NCBI GenBank assembly: GCA_034190875.2 | Contig: CM067354.1 | Location: forward strand, 52,630,241 to 52,694,240 | Reading direction: 5' to 3' | Source: Urechis unicinctus | Lineage: Eukaryota > Annelida > Polychaeta > Xenopneusta > Urechidae | Length of the DNA: 64,000 nucleotides | Shown: positions 1-13,199 of the stretch, one piece after another | Layout of the letters: each line of letters starts with the position of its first letter | How positions within the stretch are numbered: the first letter of the stretch is position 1 | Made by a program: the position numbers and the translations under genes | The notes under the pieces: generated by a model | What the model was told of the DNA's origin: nothing | Databases searched by the model: none | What the model saw: the letters and a program-made list of their open reading frames with translations, nothing else

Positions 1-49
1 GCTTACACTAGATATACGTTATCGATGCTTACGCGATTAGGCGTAATTC

Positions 50-345
50 GCATTTAAATCAATCAGTGATCGCGCGTGATATAGATTTCTGATGTCATTT
101 TTGAATACTGCGCCATCCCCGGTATTACTTTGTCAAACCATATTCTGTGTCTTGCATTTGTCACATATGATATAATGAGGCTGCGCTTTCTTCGATAAAC
201 ATCCGGGTAAATCGTCAATATACACGTTGCGAAAAGGAATCGGACACTGTACGCTTCGCATAAAAAAATATTTAAGCGCTTCGTACTTGTGTGCCGAGTT
301 GAAGGGTCATTTGCTGCCATCCTTGGCCTTTTTATCGACTAAATA
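50..345 (+). repeat. Block a, copy I
   Basis: Diverged copy of sequence also found at 38,935-39,210 and 49,620-49,812. Shared landmarks are a stretch with 'cgcgtgatat' then 'attactttgtcaaa' near 130, 'atatgat..aatgaggctgcg' near 165-185 (matched at 49,780), and 'ttgaagggtcattt' near 300 (matched at 39,180). The open frame on the minus strand here is not kept in the other copies, so I read this as non-coding repeat sequence. Confidence 0.75.
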
Positions 346-369
346 ACCACTACACTAATGCGTCAAAAA

Positions 370-1430
370 ATACGAAAATGTATTGGTGCCTCTTTTAGTA
401 GTGCAACGAACTACATATCGCGTCATCGTCAGGGATCACACATATCGACGTCAAAGCAGACGTTCAACACTCTTCCCCAGCCTAAATGTCCATTGGTACC
501 TAAGCATTATTTAGCAGCATCTTCCACCGCAAGTGATTGTTAAGAATTTCATCAATCTTGAGTGCATACGGGAATTCATATACAGATAAGCGGCTACGCA
601 TGGCGTTCAGTTGATAGAACAATACCGTACCAATATCATCCAGGTAAGTGCGCTATGACAAGTCAGCTTATAACTGCCTCAGGCTGTATATTTACTCGGG
701 AGACAGTGCAGTTGTCCCGAATTTAGAGATACCAATTAAGAGAGCGGAATATATTTACTTCAGGGAACAGCAATTGCGGTACGTAAGTGGTTGTGTTCGG
801 TAAAAAATTTAAGGTATCATAATATTAAATTACAATTTTGACTGCTTATCAGAAATGAATGGCACCAGTAAACAGGAACAGCGACGGCCATTGGTAAATA
901 TATGTGTGTGCTTGTTGTTGCAATAAAAAACCGCGTTTTGTATAAAGTGGGTTGTAGTGGCGGGAATAGGCATCACATAAAAGCTTCATAATGTAATTCA
1001 CCATCGTCAGGTTTGACGCGACACAGCAGGTGTCGCAACTAGCCATTTTGCTGGACCACCAGTCTTGTAGCGGAAGAGATCCATTGTGTTTACAAAGGGA
1101 TAAACCGGTTTACGCTAATGCGTATAATATTTTACAAGGGAAATGAGGGATGCCGTAAGGCTATGCTATTGTACAACTACTTTGGGAAATAAGTGACCAA
1201 AAGTATCTCGCTATTAACCTCACGTACCTGAATTAAGAGGTGCGCAAGGCGTTGTATTGGATATATTGGTCATCTCTCTCTTCATTTTTTTTCATTAAAA
1301 AAGATTTATTTAGGCTTGATTTTTTTAGTGGCGAATATTACTGAGGCAAAAAATATGTTGATCAATTTTCGAAATTACTAATATGCTGGAATACACGTGA
1401 TGTTCAGTTAGTTGTATCAGACAAATGAGA
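370..1430 (+). repeat. Blocks d (end part) and A, copy I
   Basis: Positions 380-560 match the end of block d at 24,780-24,890, 40,545-40,700 and 47,345-47,410, with the landmark 'gcgtcatcg.cagggatcac'. Positions 590-1,420 match 47,815-49,030, with landmarks 'catggcgttcagttgat', 'ttgtcccgaattta', 'gtttacaagggaaa' and 'atacacgtgatgttca'. Block A was seen only in copies I and V'. No conserved reading frame is visible. Confidence 0.7.
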
Positions 1431-2110
1431 CAAACGTGTTGTGATTTCAATTAGGCGGTCGCGGGTGCTTAAAAACCCTCCAGTCAGCTTTATTAGAGTC
1501 TACTTCACGCAGGTAAAATCTTATATCTTCTATAACAAAAGCTCACCGTCAATCATTTCGGCTCTTTAGTGTTGCTTTGTAACACCCAAAGAATACCCTG
1601 CTGTGATAAAATCACAACACCACAGCGCATGACGACGCCCTCTCTCAAAGACACTGGATAAAGACACTGTTAAAGCACAACCAATGTTTGCTTCTTATTG
1701 CAAATATCACAAGCCGGGCAATGATCGTTTTGTAACCACCAGCCGCGCTGAAATTTCCATTAGCGCTCGATGATACAAAAAACAAACCCAGCTGCCTTTG
1801 TTGATTGGATCCTTTGTTGGAGAAGCTTGGGTATCGTATTAAACGTCAATTGTTGCAACAGTTATTTACATATTATGGAATGTGTCGGTGCAATAATGCT
1901 GGTAGCTTGCCTGGTTTGGCTAATGAACATAAGTGTCACTTATAGAGATTACATCGTAATGTTCATTCAAGCTGCTTGGTGATTATAGTACATATGTCGT
2001 TCTTATAAATATCTACTATGTACATTTTAACATAAAATATACTTATTTATCGTAATCTAATATAGCATCGTAATAATGCTATGTGGATTTGTCAAATGAT
2101 CATTTGAACC
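1430..2110 (+). repeat. Degenerate piece of block e, copy I
   Basis: Scattered landmarks match block e in the other copies. 'agccgggcaatg.tcgttttg' near 1,712 matches 26,553. 'gctggtagcttgcct' near 1,900 matches 26,887 and 20,834. 'gggtgcttaaaaac' near 1,463 matches 26,610 and 42,416. The block is much shorter here than the 2 kb seen in copy III, so it is a deleted or strongly diverged version. Confidence 0.45.
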
Positions 2111-5100
2111 CTTATATTGTTCCACCGAGAGCCATTATTACAATAATTAATGCTGGAGAAACCAACATAATGACACTACAGTGTTCGCGTCCCTACATTA
2201 TGGTTCTTACAGATGTGACCAGTGGGGCTCTTATTCTACTGAATGATGCCCCGGATTCGTAACAAATGGCTTATTGTTGTCCAACCCCAAGACCACCTGT
2301 CGCTCCGTTGGTTGAAAAGAATCGTGTTGCTCTAAGTTATCAGGATCCCTGATACCAAATCTTGCGGATTACTCATCAGATAATGCCGTTCTGTAATTGG
2401 GGGCTATCTGCTCTGCAATTCACGCTGAGATTCCATTATCTCCCAAAAGACTGTCATCTCGCTTACTACAATACATGTGAATGCATCACTAGTAAGGATG
2501 TGATCAAAAAGCGTCTTAAAAATGCAGCGTTGATCAAGTATAACATTATGGATCTTATGCTGATGTTGGTGAAATTGTACCGCCATCTATGGCCTCATGA
2601 GGTAAACGTAAATATCGATGGATGCCTCATTTGGAGCAATGCACGAAACATAATAAATACATGGATTTTCAGCGGTAATTCCAATGCCTCCGTATCAATT
2701 TGGCCGCTGCCAAGCGGATGGTGCGACCACATTGTTACCAAGACGTTATGTCGTGCCTGCAGGTGATAGTAAAATTTAATTTGCTCAAACGAATGAATGG
2801 GGTGATTAGGTTCTTGTAACGATCCATTAAATAACAATATAAAAAATTGTTTGCTTCCAACGCGTTACAGCAGCTCCCAAAGAAACCACTCCGTAAGCTG
2901 CATCTGTAAAAAATGATCCTTGCATTTTTATTTGTGCAAAATTGCAGAATGTGTCGGTACACATCATCCAGGTGCCGAACCTGCTATGAAAATAACTGCA
3001 TTTGCGTTGTGTGATAAAGTTAATTTGTCGTCGTGACGACATCTAAACATCAATTCATGAAGGTATGGCAGCTGTTGAAATGTATATAGCGGAACATGGC
3101 ATGTTAATGAAGGCATATTCCATATGTATTTGGCAATTGAGCGTAATTTGGAGCAACTTGGTAAAAAGAGGCTGCCTTGACCTTTGATTACGTTACCTGC
3201 TACCTAAATCCCCAGAGCAGACCATTACCTTTTATTTGATAGATTGTTTCATAGAATAAGTAAAAAAACTGAATGTCGTCTTTCAATGTATCTCCTCCTG
3301 ATATTAGGGAAGCGTCGTTAAAAGCTGTCTTCATCGTTAAATAGACATTGAATAGGATTCCTCAAAGAGTTTGTTTGATCATAAAATGAAGACAAACTAC
3401 ATAACAAAACGATAAGCATGGTACCTAAACAAAATACATCAATTTAACCTTTACTCTTAAATAGTGGTTTTGTGTATAAGCCTTATTATGTTACTGAACA
3501 TTTGTTCCTTTTCTCGACGTAGAAGACAAACAGAAAGACTATGTTGCAAGAATAGTACCTTTTGTGGTTGATATTGCATTTTCGCTAACCATTGCGCCCA
3601 TTACCTCAAGCAGTATTATTCATGTCGATTAAGATTTCTTGTAGGAAAACAACAACGCATCAAGATCAATGTCAGTTCTAATTATACTACATGGGCCTTA
3701 CTAGAGCGATCGGCTTGTTCCACTTGCAAGCAACTTCGACAACCTTATCAATATAATGATGAAATGATATGACCGAGGTCTTAGCATGTAACATTTAAAT
3801 GCAATCAGTGAAGAAGCAAATTTAAATAGGATGTAACAGCAGTGTCAAGAATTCGGTCTCAACGATGTTTGATCGAATGGGGGAACGTAATTATATTTAA
3901 GAAAAAGGATGTCATCGGATAGCTAAAGATAGAGTTGTAATTTATAAGGAGCTTTAAAATCTCGAGTGCTGTCAAAGACTAAACGTTGTGGTTGGTAACA
4001 ATATAAATGGAATTGACTCAGGTAAAGTTGATAATTTTAGATAGATTTCTAAACCGTGGGATGTTATTTATATAATCTTTATTCTATCAATATAGGTAGC
4101 GCAGGGCGAATTCGAGGTAGCTTAACATGAATCGTTCAATTTTAAACCAGCCGACTATGCACATGCATCATGAGACACCAAGTAGCTATAGCGTAATGAA
4201 TTGATTAATGTGGCAATGCAAGTCTCTGTATACCACGGCTGTGTTTGAATGACGTTTGTAGTTGAATGATTGCGTTGCACTAGGTCAAATCACAACCAGT
4301 ACATACGCAATATGTGTAACCCATTTACCTCTGTTTGGAATAAAAAAAGACTTGGACCTCTGAGAACGATTGAAGACGTCGTTGAATCTCTATAGGTAGC
4401 ATCATCACCGCTAGACTTTTCGGGACACGAGACATTCCATTTCAATGAATAGCTATAGTCTGCTTTACACGTGCTTTTACTAATCCATCGTTATCTCCAA
4501 TCCTGTTATTCAGTACAAAAACCCTAGTAATCAATTTAACATCTAAGTTGAATTTTACAAGCACCGACAGAATTGCGCGTATAGTGTTGTGCAGTAAAAA
4601 AAAACAATATATTTCACCATAAATGCTGTGACATATGGCATTTTGCGAACGTAGACAGAATAAATGGCGATGAGTAAAACACCGAATCGAGCATTATAGG
4701 ATTGTTAATAGTGATTTAGTTCATTCTTCCATTGGAGATGCTGTTGTAACATTTGCTTGATCATGAATAGCAATTGCCTGCTTAACGCATGCTGGAAGAA
4801 ATAAAGTCACTGGTCCATCGCTATCTCCGTTCCCAATATTGTGCGGTACATTAACTTAGTAATTCTTATAACATTGGCGCTACACAAGATAGACCGTATG
4901 ATTTGTGTCACATTTACGTGAATACCTACACACAATGTAGCCAGATTATAATGTACGACTTAGTGATGTAAAAAGCAATATACATCACAAATGTTTTGTC
5001 TTGGATCCACACGCTCAGCCCGGAAGTTTGTTGACAAGTTACAACCAACGGAAATGTGACGCATCAATTTTATCACGTGAATGGGCTGAAACCATACTAT

Positions 5101-7690
5101 GCCGAGACATTCATTACCAGCTGCGTTTACAAAATGCAGTCAAACCTTAGCTTTTCAACAGAGATGCTATGCTCTCCGATATACTCTGGTATGATATTCA
5201 ATTGGGCTGTGCGGTAGATTACGAATCAGCTGACGCTCCATGACTTGACCATGCTGTCAACATCGTACGTTTTCAGTAAATATGCGTAAAAGTATTGTCT
5301 AAACGCCGAACATAATTGAAAGTTGATATGGATCATCCGGCTCTATATCGTGTCTTTTTGTAAGCAGCCCAAACACAAGTTTATATTATGTGTACTAACC
5401 GTGATAATGTAGTAGATAAGGAACTAGTAAAAAATAGGATATCAATCCGCTCGATGCTTTACACTATCAGGCCCTAACATAGCTCTGCAATGACAAATTG
5501 CCAATTGCTGTAATTCCATCTATGTATGGCAGGGCATGTTCTATGTAATGCAACACTGGGAGGCTTATTCCGCATGCGTACTATGAACATAGTATCATCA
5601 AGAGTTATACAGTGCGCCAAAGCTTCTCTGTGAAGGTCAACATATTATATGGATTTGCTCGACTGACATTTGCAGATGATATATTACGCTGCATAAAAAC
5701 AACCGAGTACAAAGTGAAACTTGTGTACTTATCAATCCGTTGTTGCCGGAGAATGCATCGCAGCAGATGCAATTACGGGAAGTGGCAACGCAAGCGCTTA
5801 TAATCTTTTTGATGCTTTATGTAAATCAACCTATAACGTTGATAGAGACACCCAGTAAACTGTCAAAGTAAAGCATAAATCGTATTTAATAGTCATTGAA
5901 TAAGTATGGTAGCATGTAGGGAAGGTATTTGCGATGCGACATGTTTGGCAAAACCTGATGTTTCTTGCGTAATCGTATTTTAATGTTGATATAATTTAGA
6001 ATATTAGCTTCTGGATCACACAATCGACAAAGTGGGATGTAACATGTAATATAAAACACGTAGTATATCTAAAATGCGTCAAAGCTGACTATATTTATAT
6101 TCACATTATTGAATAGTTTTAGATGGTAAATAAAATATCGCAGTTACTCAACGCATCATGGCACTTTGATCGTGAGTCAGTTAACGTAACTGTCCGCATG
6201 GTAGATAACTGTTCCAGCAGCTAGACGACCCAGGATGGCATCAGACTATATCGTTTCCCGAGAGGTATATCAGATGCTATACACAGTACGCAAAAGCTAG
6301 CAATGACACTATGCCGCAAGATTTCTCTAGAGGATTTTGGTCGACGCTTTGAACATAACAACAATGTCAAACTCGAAATGAATTTTGCCACAATCCACGA
6401 ATATTCTCAACTTCGCATTTCTGTACGTATTGCTTCTAAATATCAGCGGCTATTTATGCCACGTTCATTCCTTGCACGGTTTATATAGAAACTAATGTGC
6501 GAATTTGTAAACGTGAAAGCTGACTCTTACTTACTGTTTAATTTTACCTTCAACCACATTAGTACTATCAGCTGGATTTGTCGGCATACCATGTATTCTC
6601 CTTATTACTTCTTTAAATTATTGAAAGCACCTGTGTAATTCTTATTGGTCCTAGTTTTGCACCCAAATTAAGACTGTAGTATACAGTCTAATGAATAGTG
6701 TAATAGATTGTGCATTGATCAGCGCTTCCAGGGGTCGGTAATAATTTCATTCACTCAAACGGTAAACTAAAAACATTGCAATTCAAAACAATTCACATCA
6801 AAAAAGAGTAAAAGTTTTGAAACGCTGATGTCGAGCATAACATATCCGACACTTTACACGCGTTCCATTAAATACTCATAAAGGTATCGTAAGAAGATCG
6901 AGCCGTGTTTCACTCTTATTCCACAGGACGCCTATTCTATTGCACGTAACTGAATTTGCAAGTATAAAAATTCCCTATTTCATGTGAGTGATGCAAGCAG
7001 AATATAAATGGCGAAAATATTCTCTCGTCAAATGTGTTCGAATAAGACCAATTATAGCAACTACTTCAAAATATAGCTACTAAAGATTTTACTTATTATG
7101 CATTGTTTTGTCTTTGTCAAGCAGCATTTTATTATCACCTCCTTCAGCGCAACTACTTACGTCGATTAACATTAAATGTCGTTTGATATTGGAAAGGAGG
7201 TCATCCATTCAGAATATTACTACAAGCCGGTGAATGATAAACGTGATTTGCGTACCCGTTAACGACATCAGCTAACGCATTATTAAGATTATCGAGGCAT
7301 CCAGTCTTTAGCAAAGATCAATCATCAAACTGACAATCAACAGTGTGATTTGTAGTGTCGGTTTGGCCACGGGGATAGCGTCTAAAGCGTGCCATTTAAT
7401 GGATACAGGGGAATAAATCATCAATATCGACCTAACTGCCAAAGCTGTAAGGAAATGTGGGTTACATGGTATCGATCCTGCATGAGAGCTGTATGGTTTC
7501 GCGAAGTTACTAAACATATATTTGCATTACTTATGATGTTTGTATCTTGTCGAATAACCAACATGTGACGAAAATATTATTTGTGTGCATCATTGATAAT
7601 AAATCAGCGGTTTCAACTATTTCTGGTGTCGCTTTTGCAGCTAGCTTCAATTGGTTAACAGTGTTTGCAAATCACCCTACAGTGGACATA
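2110..7690. other. Unmatched AT-rich sequence, no gene seen
   Basis: I find no convincing gene, RNA or transposon and no clear counterpart elsewhere in the window. The longest frame is 134 codons on the + strand at 2,362-2,766. It begins at a TTG, overlaps open frames on the other strand, and is of a length expected by chance in about 64 kb of this composition. A local duplication lies at 4,425-5,010 and is listed separately. Confidence 0.6.
4425..5010 (+). repeat. Local diverged tandem duplication
   Basis: Positions 4,425-4,640 resemble 4,725-5,010, about 0.3 kb apart. Both hold 'tgaatagc.at..tctgctt' type sequence, then 'tccatcg.tatctcc' followed by a tract ending in 'gtac', and then an A-rich tract with 'caatata'. 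The match is diverged and broken by indels, so it is an old duplication. Confidence 0.4.
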
Positions 7691-7715
7691 TATGGCCGGT
7701 ATAACTGCAGAGGAT

Positions 7716-7990
7716 AGTCGATCGAGGTACGTACCTCGTTCCCAGTACGGCGCACCTCGATTGAGGTACGCATGATCGTTGTGCCACCGCCCTCTGCTGT
7801 TTTGCATTTTATTTTCTGAAATGTGATTGGCTTTGAACGATTTAATTATGCAAATATATTATGGCCTACATTCGGAACCAAATCTGTTATTGTGAGCGAT
7901 ATCGGGCGTTCACTAGAAGAGTTTTCACTTCCATTATTCGACAGCGACTGCAAGTTTTTCGACGTTCATGATTAAAATTTTTTACACACA
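7716..7990 (+). promoter_or_regulatory. Possible promoter of the 8 kb candidate gene
   Basis: This stretch is more GC- and CpG-rich than its surroundings. It holds a perfect 16-bp palindrome, CGAGGTACGTACCTCG, at 7,723-7,738. A second inverted pair, ACCTC/GAGGT, lies at 7,754-7,767, so the motif GAGGT(A) recurs three times within 50 bp. An inverted CCAAT box (gtgattggct) is at about 7,823-7,832. It lies just upstream of an ATG in strong Kozak context with an immediate splice donor. The promoter role is inferred from this layout only. Confidence 0.3.
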
Positions 7991-7995
7991 CAAAC

Positions 7996-8697
7996 ATGGC
8001 AGAGGTAAGGTCTATGTTTTTTCATTTACAAGTATATCATCTTATTATACATTATATGTTATTCAAAATTCTATGGCATATTGATGAGCTATCGCTAATA
8101 ATATAACACCCCTGTTGAATGATTTTTCTGAAACAATGGCGTATTGATGCGTTCGTACTTAAATCGAAGTATGGTGTACTTCCTTTTGAATTGGTGCCAT
8201 AGTCTGAGAGTAGATCGTATACAGATAAAAGAATGAAACTTATGATTCATACGACCAAACCGCAGGTCGAATGTACTTATGAAGTGACATAGCCCCACTC
8301 TGACGGTAGTATACATATAAATCAACAAAACGTCGTGCACGGCTTGCAGTGACAATGTTAGTTATTCCAACAAAATATGAATTACTCTGTTAATAGAGGG
8401 TGATATAAAAAATCTCACAAGAATTGCTGGTTTGTGTTGTGTACTTAAACATTGATTATAATGATTTATGTTATGTATTTCACTTGACAGTGTCTGAATT
8501 ACTTTGGTTTTTTTCCAGAATTGAACGGCTATTGGCCATGCCATTTTCAAAACAGTGTGCTTCTGAAAGCCTTCATTCACAATGAGGATGTTTGGAAACT
8601 GGAAACCTGGTGTCCAAGAAAAACTTTTGGATTCAGTTGGAAAAAAAGAATCCATTACACAAAAACTGCTCCTAAGTTCTGTCAATCATGCATTTAG
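7996..8697 (+). CDS. Candidate two-exon small gene, product unknown
   Basis: Exon 1 is nine coding bases, ATG GCA GAG (7,996-8,004), in strong Kozak context (aaacATGG). A consensus donor, gtaagg, follows directly at 8,005. An acceptor ending 'cttgacag' at 8,490 opens, in the correct phase, a 68-codon exon (8,491-8,694) ending at TAG (8,695-8,697). The predicted protein has 71 residues, with five Trp and six Cys, and includes PELNGYWPCHFQNSVLLKAF. It shows no signal peptide, membrane segment or family that I recognise. A second pyrimidine-rich acceptor, ending at 8,518 (ttttttccag), lies in the same region and would change the phase. An AATAAA at 9,707 would give a 3' UTR of about 1 kb. No copy of this segment was found in the other repeat units. 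The minus strand over the same bases is also open, so strand and reality are uncertain. Confidence 0.25.
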
Positions 8698-9040
8698 GAA
8701 GTGAATAAATCAATCCAGACTTGAACATTCCTTCAGCCGTTAGTGATGAGTCCGTGCAGCCGCCTTCCAAGCCGCTGAAAGTTGGTTTCAACTCTCTCAA
8801 TAAAGAAGCTATTCCTGTGAGGGGTGTACCAGGTCTCGCCTGAACAATAAACCCATCTTTTATTGTTTCGTCTATATACTCAACCAGAATATTGCCCTTA
8901 CACTGCTGAACAAGTTCATAAGACTTTGTACATATTAAACTCTTCCTCTTGTTTCTACTATCGCGGCATTCAGTACCGTCAGATATGTATGCAATAGGTT
9001 TTTTACCTGTGTGGTGTTTCCACTTTGGATCTCTGAAAGT
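8362..9040 (-). pseudogene. Two adjoining open frames in different phases, unknown protein
   Basis: On the minus strand, positions 9,040 to 8,672 are open for 123 codons with a natural-looking protein composition, including the stretch KKPIAYISDGTECRDSRNKR and a C-terminal part with GLIYSLPKC. There is no ATG near the start. A possible acceptor (aactttcag) at about 9,033 suggests an internal exon. A second frame, in another phase, is open from 8,685 to 8,362 (107 codons) and overlaps the first by about 14 bases. Together the two give about 225 codons with one phase change, as expected of a coding sequence with a single frameshift or of unrelated chance frames. I recognise no family. The second frame lies antisense to the + strand candidate exon at 8,491-8,697, so at most one of them is likely to be real coding sequence. 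Confidence 0.2.
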
Positions 9041-9706
9041 TTAAATAATTGTTTTCAATATATTCCATTCCAAACAACAGAGACACAGAGAGAATATTTT
9101 ATTCTGGATTCCAATTTCATGAAAACATAGGTATGGGCGCATTTTGTGCAGAGTCGAATTTGTAAACGTTATCGCATGAGTCCTTATCTTTCCTCCTTGG
9201 AAGGGAAGAGGCTGTCCCAATAAAATCCAGCGCGGATAAGGTTAGGTAACCAGCGCTTCTTTATCTTTTGGAATTAGATTTCAACGACATCACATCGATT
9301 TGCTCTCTGTTCCAAACCCCTGCCCCCCTTTCCATTTTCAATGCCATCCCACCTTTTGAACATGCTTTCTTCTAGTTTTGTCATTCAACACTCGCTGTTG
9401 TAATATGTATGTATATAGGTATATCAATTAGTCCTATCTGTGTCATAGCTTTATCGTGCGTTGTGTAACCTGTCCTAGATATATCATAGTTATGTATCTC
9501 ACTTATTGCATTAACATCATATGTATACCTTTAGCTGTCAAACAGTCATAACATTAATATACTTGTTTTCATTATTTGTCTCATTGTAATAATGGTAATT
9601 GATTTGTAGTGTACCTGCATTCAGGGATTTTGTATCCGATTATGTATACCAAATATTTTATGTATGTGATTTTGAACACAATTTGCTAGTTAAAAATTAT
9701 TTCTAA

Positions 9707-9712
9707 AATAAA
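9707..9712 (+). terminator. Possible poly(A) signal AATAAA
   Basis: A canonical AATAAA lies at the end of an AT-rich, 3'-UTR-like tract (9,390-9,720) and is followed by 'acattgctgttcctcc'. It would fit the 3' end of the + strand candidate gene starting at 7,996. AATAAA is frequent by chance in such AT-rich sequence, so it is supportive only. Confidence 0.25.
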
Positions 9713-9859
9713 AACATTGCTGTTCCTCCACTCCTCCACAAAATATGGATCTGCATGATATATTGTTAAAGGCATATGATTTGGCCGATAGAAACTCAAT
9801 TATTAGGAGCATGTAGGATAAACACCATCATGAAGTTTACAGATGAGGAATATTCTTAT

Positions 9860-10130
9860 GACCACTGTCCACATTGCTATGGAAGTATTTGTAATAAAGC
9901 ACAGTAATACAAGATGATATTTAACGTAGAGCAATGTCCATTCACCGAAGAAATAAGGTTGAAGAATTTGTATTTTTAAGCCCTATTACACACTTCACCA
10001 GATGAGGCCACGTGACCGTCGACGGGAGTTATTCCACGGTCACAGAGTACCAACAGATGACGCATGCGCGTGTTTTAGCTAACGAAACCACACGAGGCAT
10101 TTATCTCGGTTGAACGTGGCGCTAGCGTAT
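9860..10130 (+). repeat. Block o, copy I
   Basis: This matches 59,870-60,090 in copy V. Landmarks are 'gagcaatgt.catt.ac', 'acaca.t.caccagatg.ggcca' near 9,990 and 'gataaaaccacac'/'acgaaaccacacgaggcat' near 10,085. The match ends the unmatched 7.7-9.85 kb segment and shows that ordinary repeat-unit sequence resumes here. Confidence 0.6.
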
Positions 10131-10474
10131 CCTCAGTTTTTGATGTTTTATAATAACTGACAAAGAGTGACATCTGCCGAGCATGAACCCAAATAATTGC
10201 CATTGGAACGCCTTAACCTGAACTGCAAATTGTCTTATATGATTGCCTTGAAAGATAAATGATCACTGGATACCACCAGCTGTTAGAGTTAATTACCATA
10301 GAATATAAAAAGAAGTTAGACCGAAGATATTTCTATAATCACCAATAGTCAAATTATCGTTCATTCAAATAACAATGCATTTCACGGTTAGAGCAAGCGA
10401 CAGACTAGGACACAGTATCCTTGAAATATAATACGTTAATCGATGGCAATAAAATGATAATACATATATATTTA

Positions 10475-11219
<745 letters not shown>

Positions 11220-11560
11220 GTCCATGATCTATAGGAGACGTTTGTTTACATCGAGGCGGTGTAGAGATTGTGTTTTGATTGTATGTCAGTATAGTTCAAC
11301 GCACGTGTAAAGTGACTTTGTTTTCGGCCACCATTCTTCCATCGCATGTTGAGCAGGCAATTACCATTCACGATCAAGTGGATATAAGGGCGGATTCGAC
11401 AAGGAATGTGACGGGTTACAAGGATCACTAAATCACTATTTACGGGCCTATAGCGTTATAATAGGCGATGCTTCATGTGTTAAACATGGCCGTAAACTCA
11501 GTTTACGACAATCGAACGACAAATGAAGCAGCATATATCACGACACGTCGTTTGCTATTC
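11220..11560 (+). repeat. Block p, copy I
   Basis: This matches 35,010-35,250 (copy III) and 60,230-60,490 (copy V). Shared landmarks are 'gccattcatg.tcaagttgatataa'-like sequence (here at 11,363-11,388), 'ctaaatcactatttac.ggcct' at 11,429 and 'aaactcagtttacgac' at 11,494. Divergence is roughly 20-25%, with indels. Confidence 0.7.
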
Positions 11561-13199
11561 AATATTTTAGGTAAATTTCTTACATGTTTTTGGAACATTC
11601 AGTTGTTATAATGAACATATTCGCGCATAAGATAATTTTACTCCTGACCCATGCATATTACTTTGTCATAGTAATTTGTAGATTCGCTAAGTAGCTCATT
11701 TATTTGATTTACACGCACCCGTTCCGTTACATGAACGACATCATTGAGCCATATTTTAGAGATGTTACAAATATCTAATGGCGGTTTCCAAAGCTCAGTC
11801 GGACGCGTTACAGCGGTGCAGATTCTTTAAATACTGCAAAACCGTAGTTAAGACAATATTTGCTGCTGTGATCAATCTTGCTGATAGCATTTATTTATAC
11901 GTTTCGGTAGTTGCTTATAGAAGAGCGTCATATTCCATTATGTAACGACATTGTATATTCATAGCTAGGCATTCAAGTAAATAAGACGTGATTAGTGTAG
12001 TTTAGAATATGCTTAAAGCGGGTGAACAAAGATTTTTACACATCACAACGGTAATCAATCATACCTTGTTCTATCAACCTGTGCCATTTTATATCAATCA
12101 TATACTACAGCAGCACTTGCAAGGAGTTTGACGGCTAAATGAGCGACTCTGTGACTGTTAACGGCCCTCTCGCATATGATATTGTAATCCTCCATGAGGT
12201 ACACGTTACTAAAATTAAAAACAGCATATGCTGTTATGTATTGCATAAGAATGGCACTCAAAGTCTCGCAGTTAATCACATCGACATAATTAAACTTACC
12301 TTTCATTAGTTTGTTCATTTAGTATTCCACTACGTATGTAGCGTGATATCTCTTCCAATTAATCTTTAATACGTATCTTTGAATTTTCAGATGCTAGATC
12401 TGCCGTGTATTTATATTCGGAATGTAACGGTACATCAGCATTTCAAATAGCAACACATTGCATATGGTAGCTAGTGAGTTAAGCATTGTAAATCAAAAGT
12501 TTGTTTACATGGCTTGGGATTTGTTTTAGTTGTTTACATTTTTCGGTTTTGAACGACTGCTGTTAGAGTTCATCATAATTGTCTGACTTTTCGCAGTATT
12601 TAAGTCTTTATGTGTTGCATGTGTCATCGTATCATGACATTGACGCATATCATGTGAAGTGTGCGATAGTTATTTGACGAAGTTGAAATACTTTGACTTT
12701 ATTCGCTCTCTATCAACTTATAAGTGCAATATATGTAGCACGTGAGTGTTAGCAAGATTCAACAACGCTAGATTTGTAAGGTGTTTAATTTTCATACACA
12801 AATACTTGTCCAGTCAATATGCGCATATCAATCAGCTTACAGGGCAAACAAAGCCATATAGTATAGTTGATACGTACACATTGAACGTGCTCAATTGACC
12901 TTGCGCATATCGTTACACGGTCGTTTTGGGGTAATTATCTTCTCGTACCATTCTCGTACCATTCCCTCAATTGCGCAGTGCGTGAATGAGTGCTTATTTG
13001 CCTAATTAAGCAACTGTGTCACACGCTATCGTTGCCAATACTAATAAGCCTTAATTAGCGAGACGTATTTCTATTACATTTTTTTAAATTGTCAGCAGGA
13101 TCATCTTGATAAGCATGAAGACTCACTTATTGTGCTGCGCTTGCAAAACAAAATCGTCTCAAGATCCCGCTTTGTTCGTACGTGAGTTGCCGGGTAAAC
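11560..13199. other. Unmatched AT-rich sequence, no gene seen
   Basis: Only short frames without motifs are present. A small direct duplication of 'ctcgtaccatt' lies at 12,943-12,965. I found no counterpart in the other copies by eye. Confidence 0.5.

Noticed and set aside
2362..2766. 134-codon + strand frame
   Set aside because: It begins at TTG, has no motif or counterpart, and overlaps open frames on the other strand. Its length is within chance for 64 kb of this composition.
8739..8780. Hammerhead ribozyme-like sequence 'tgatgagtccgtg'
   Set aside because: The core has G instead of the required C in CUGANGA, and no proper GAAA arm with a pairing stem follows.
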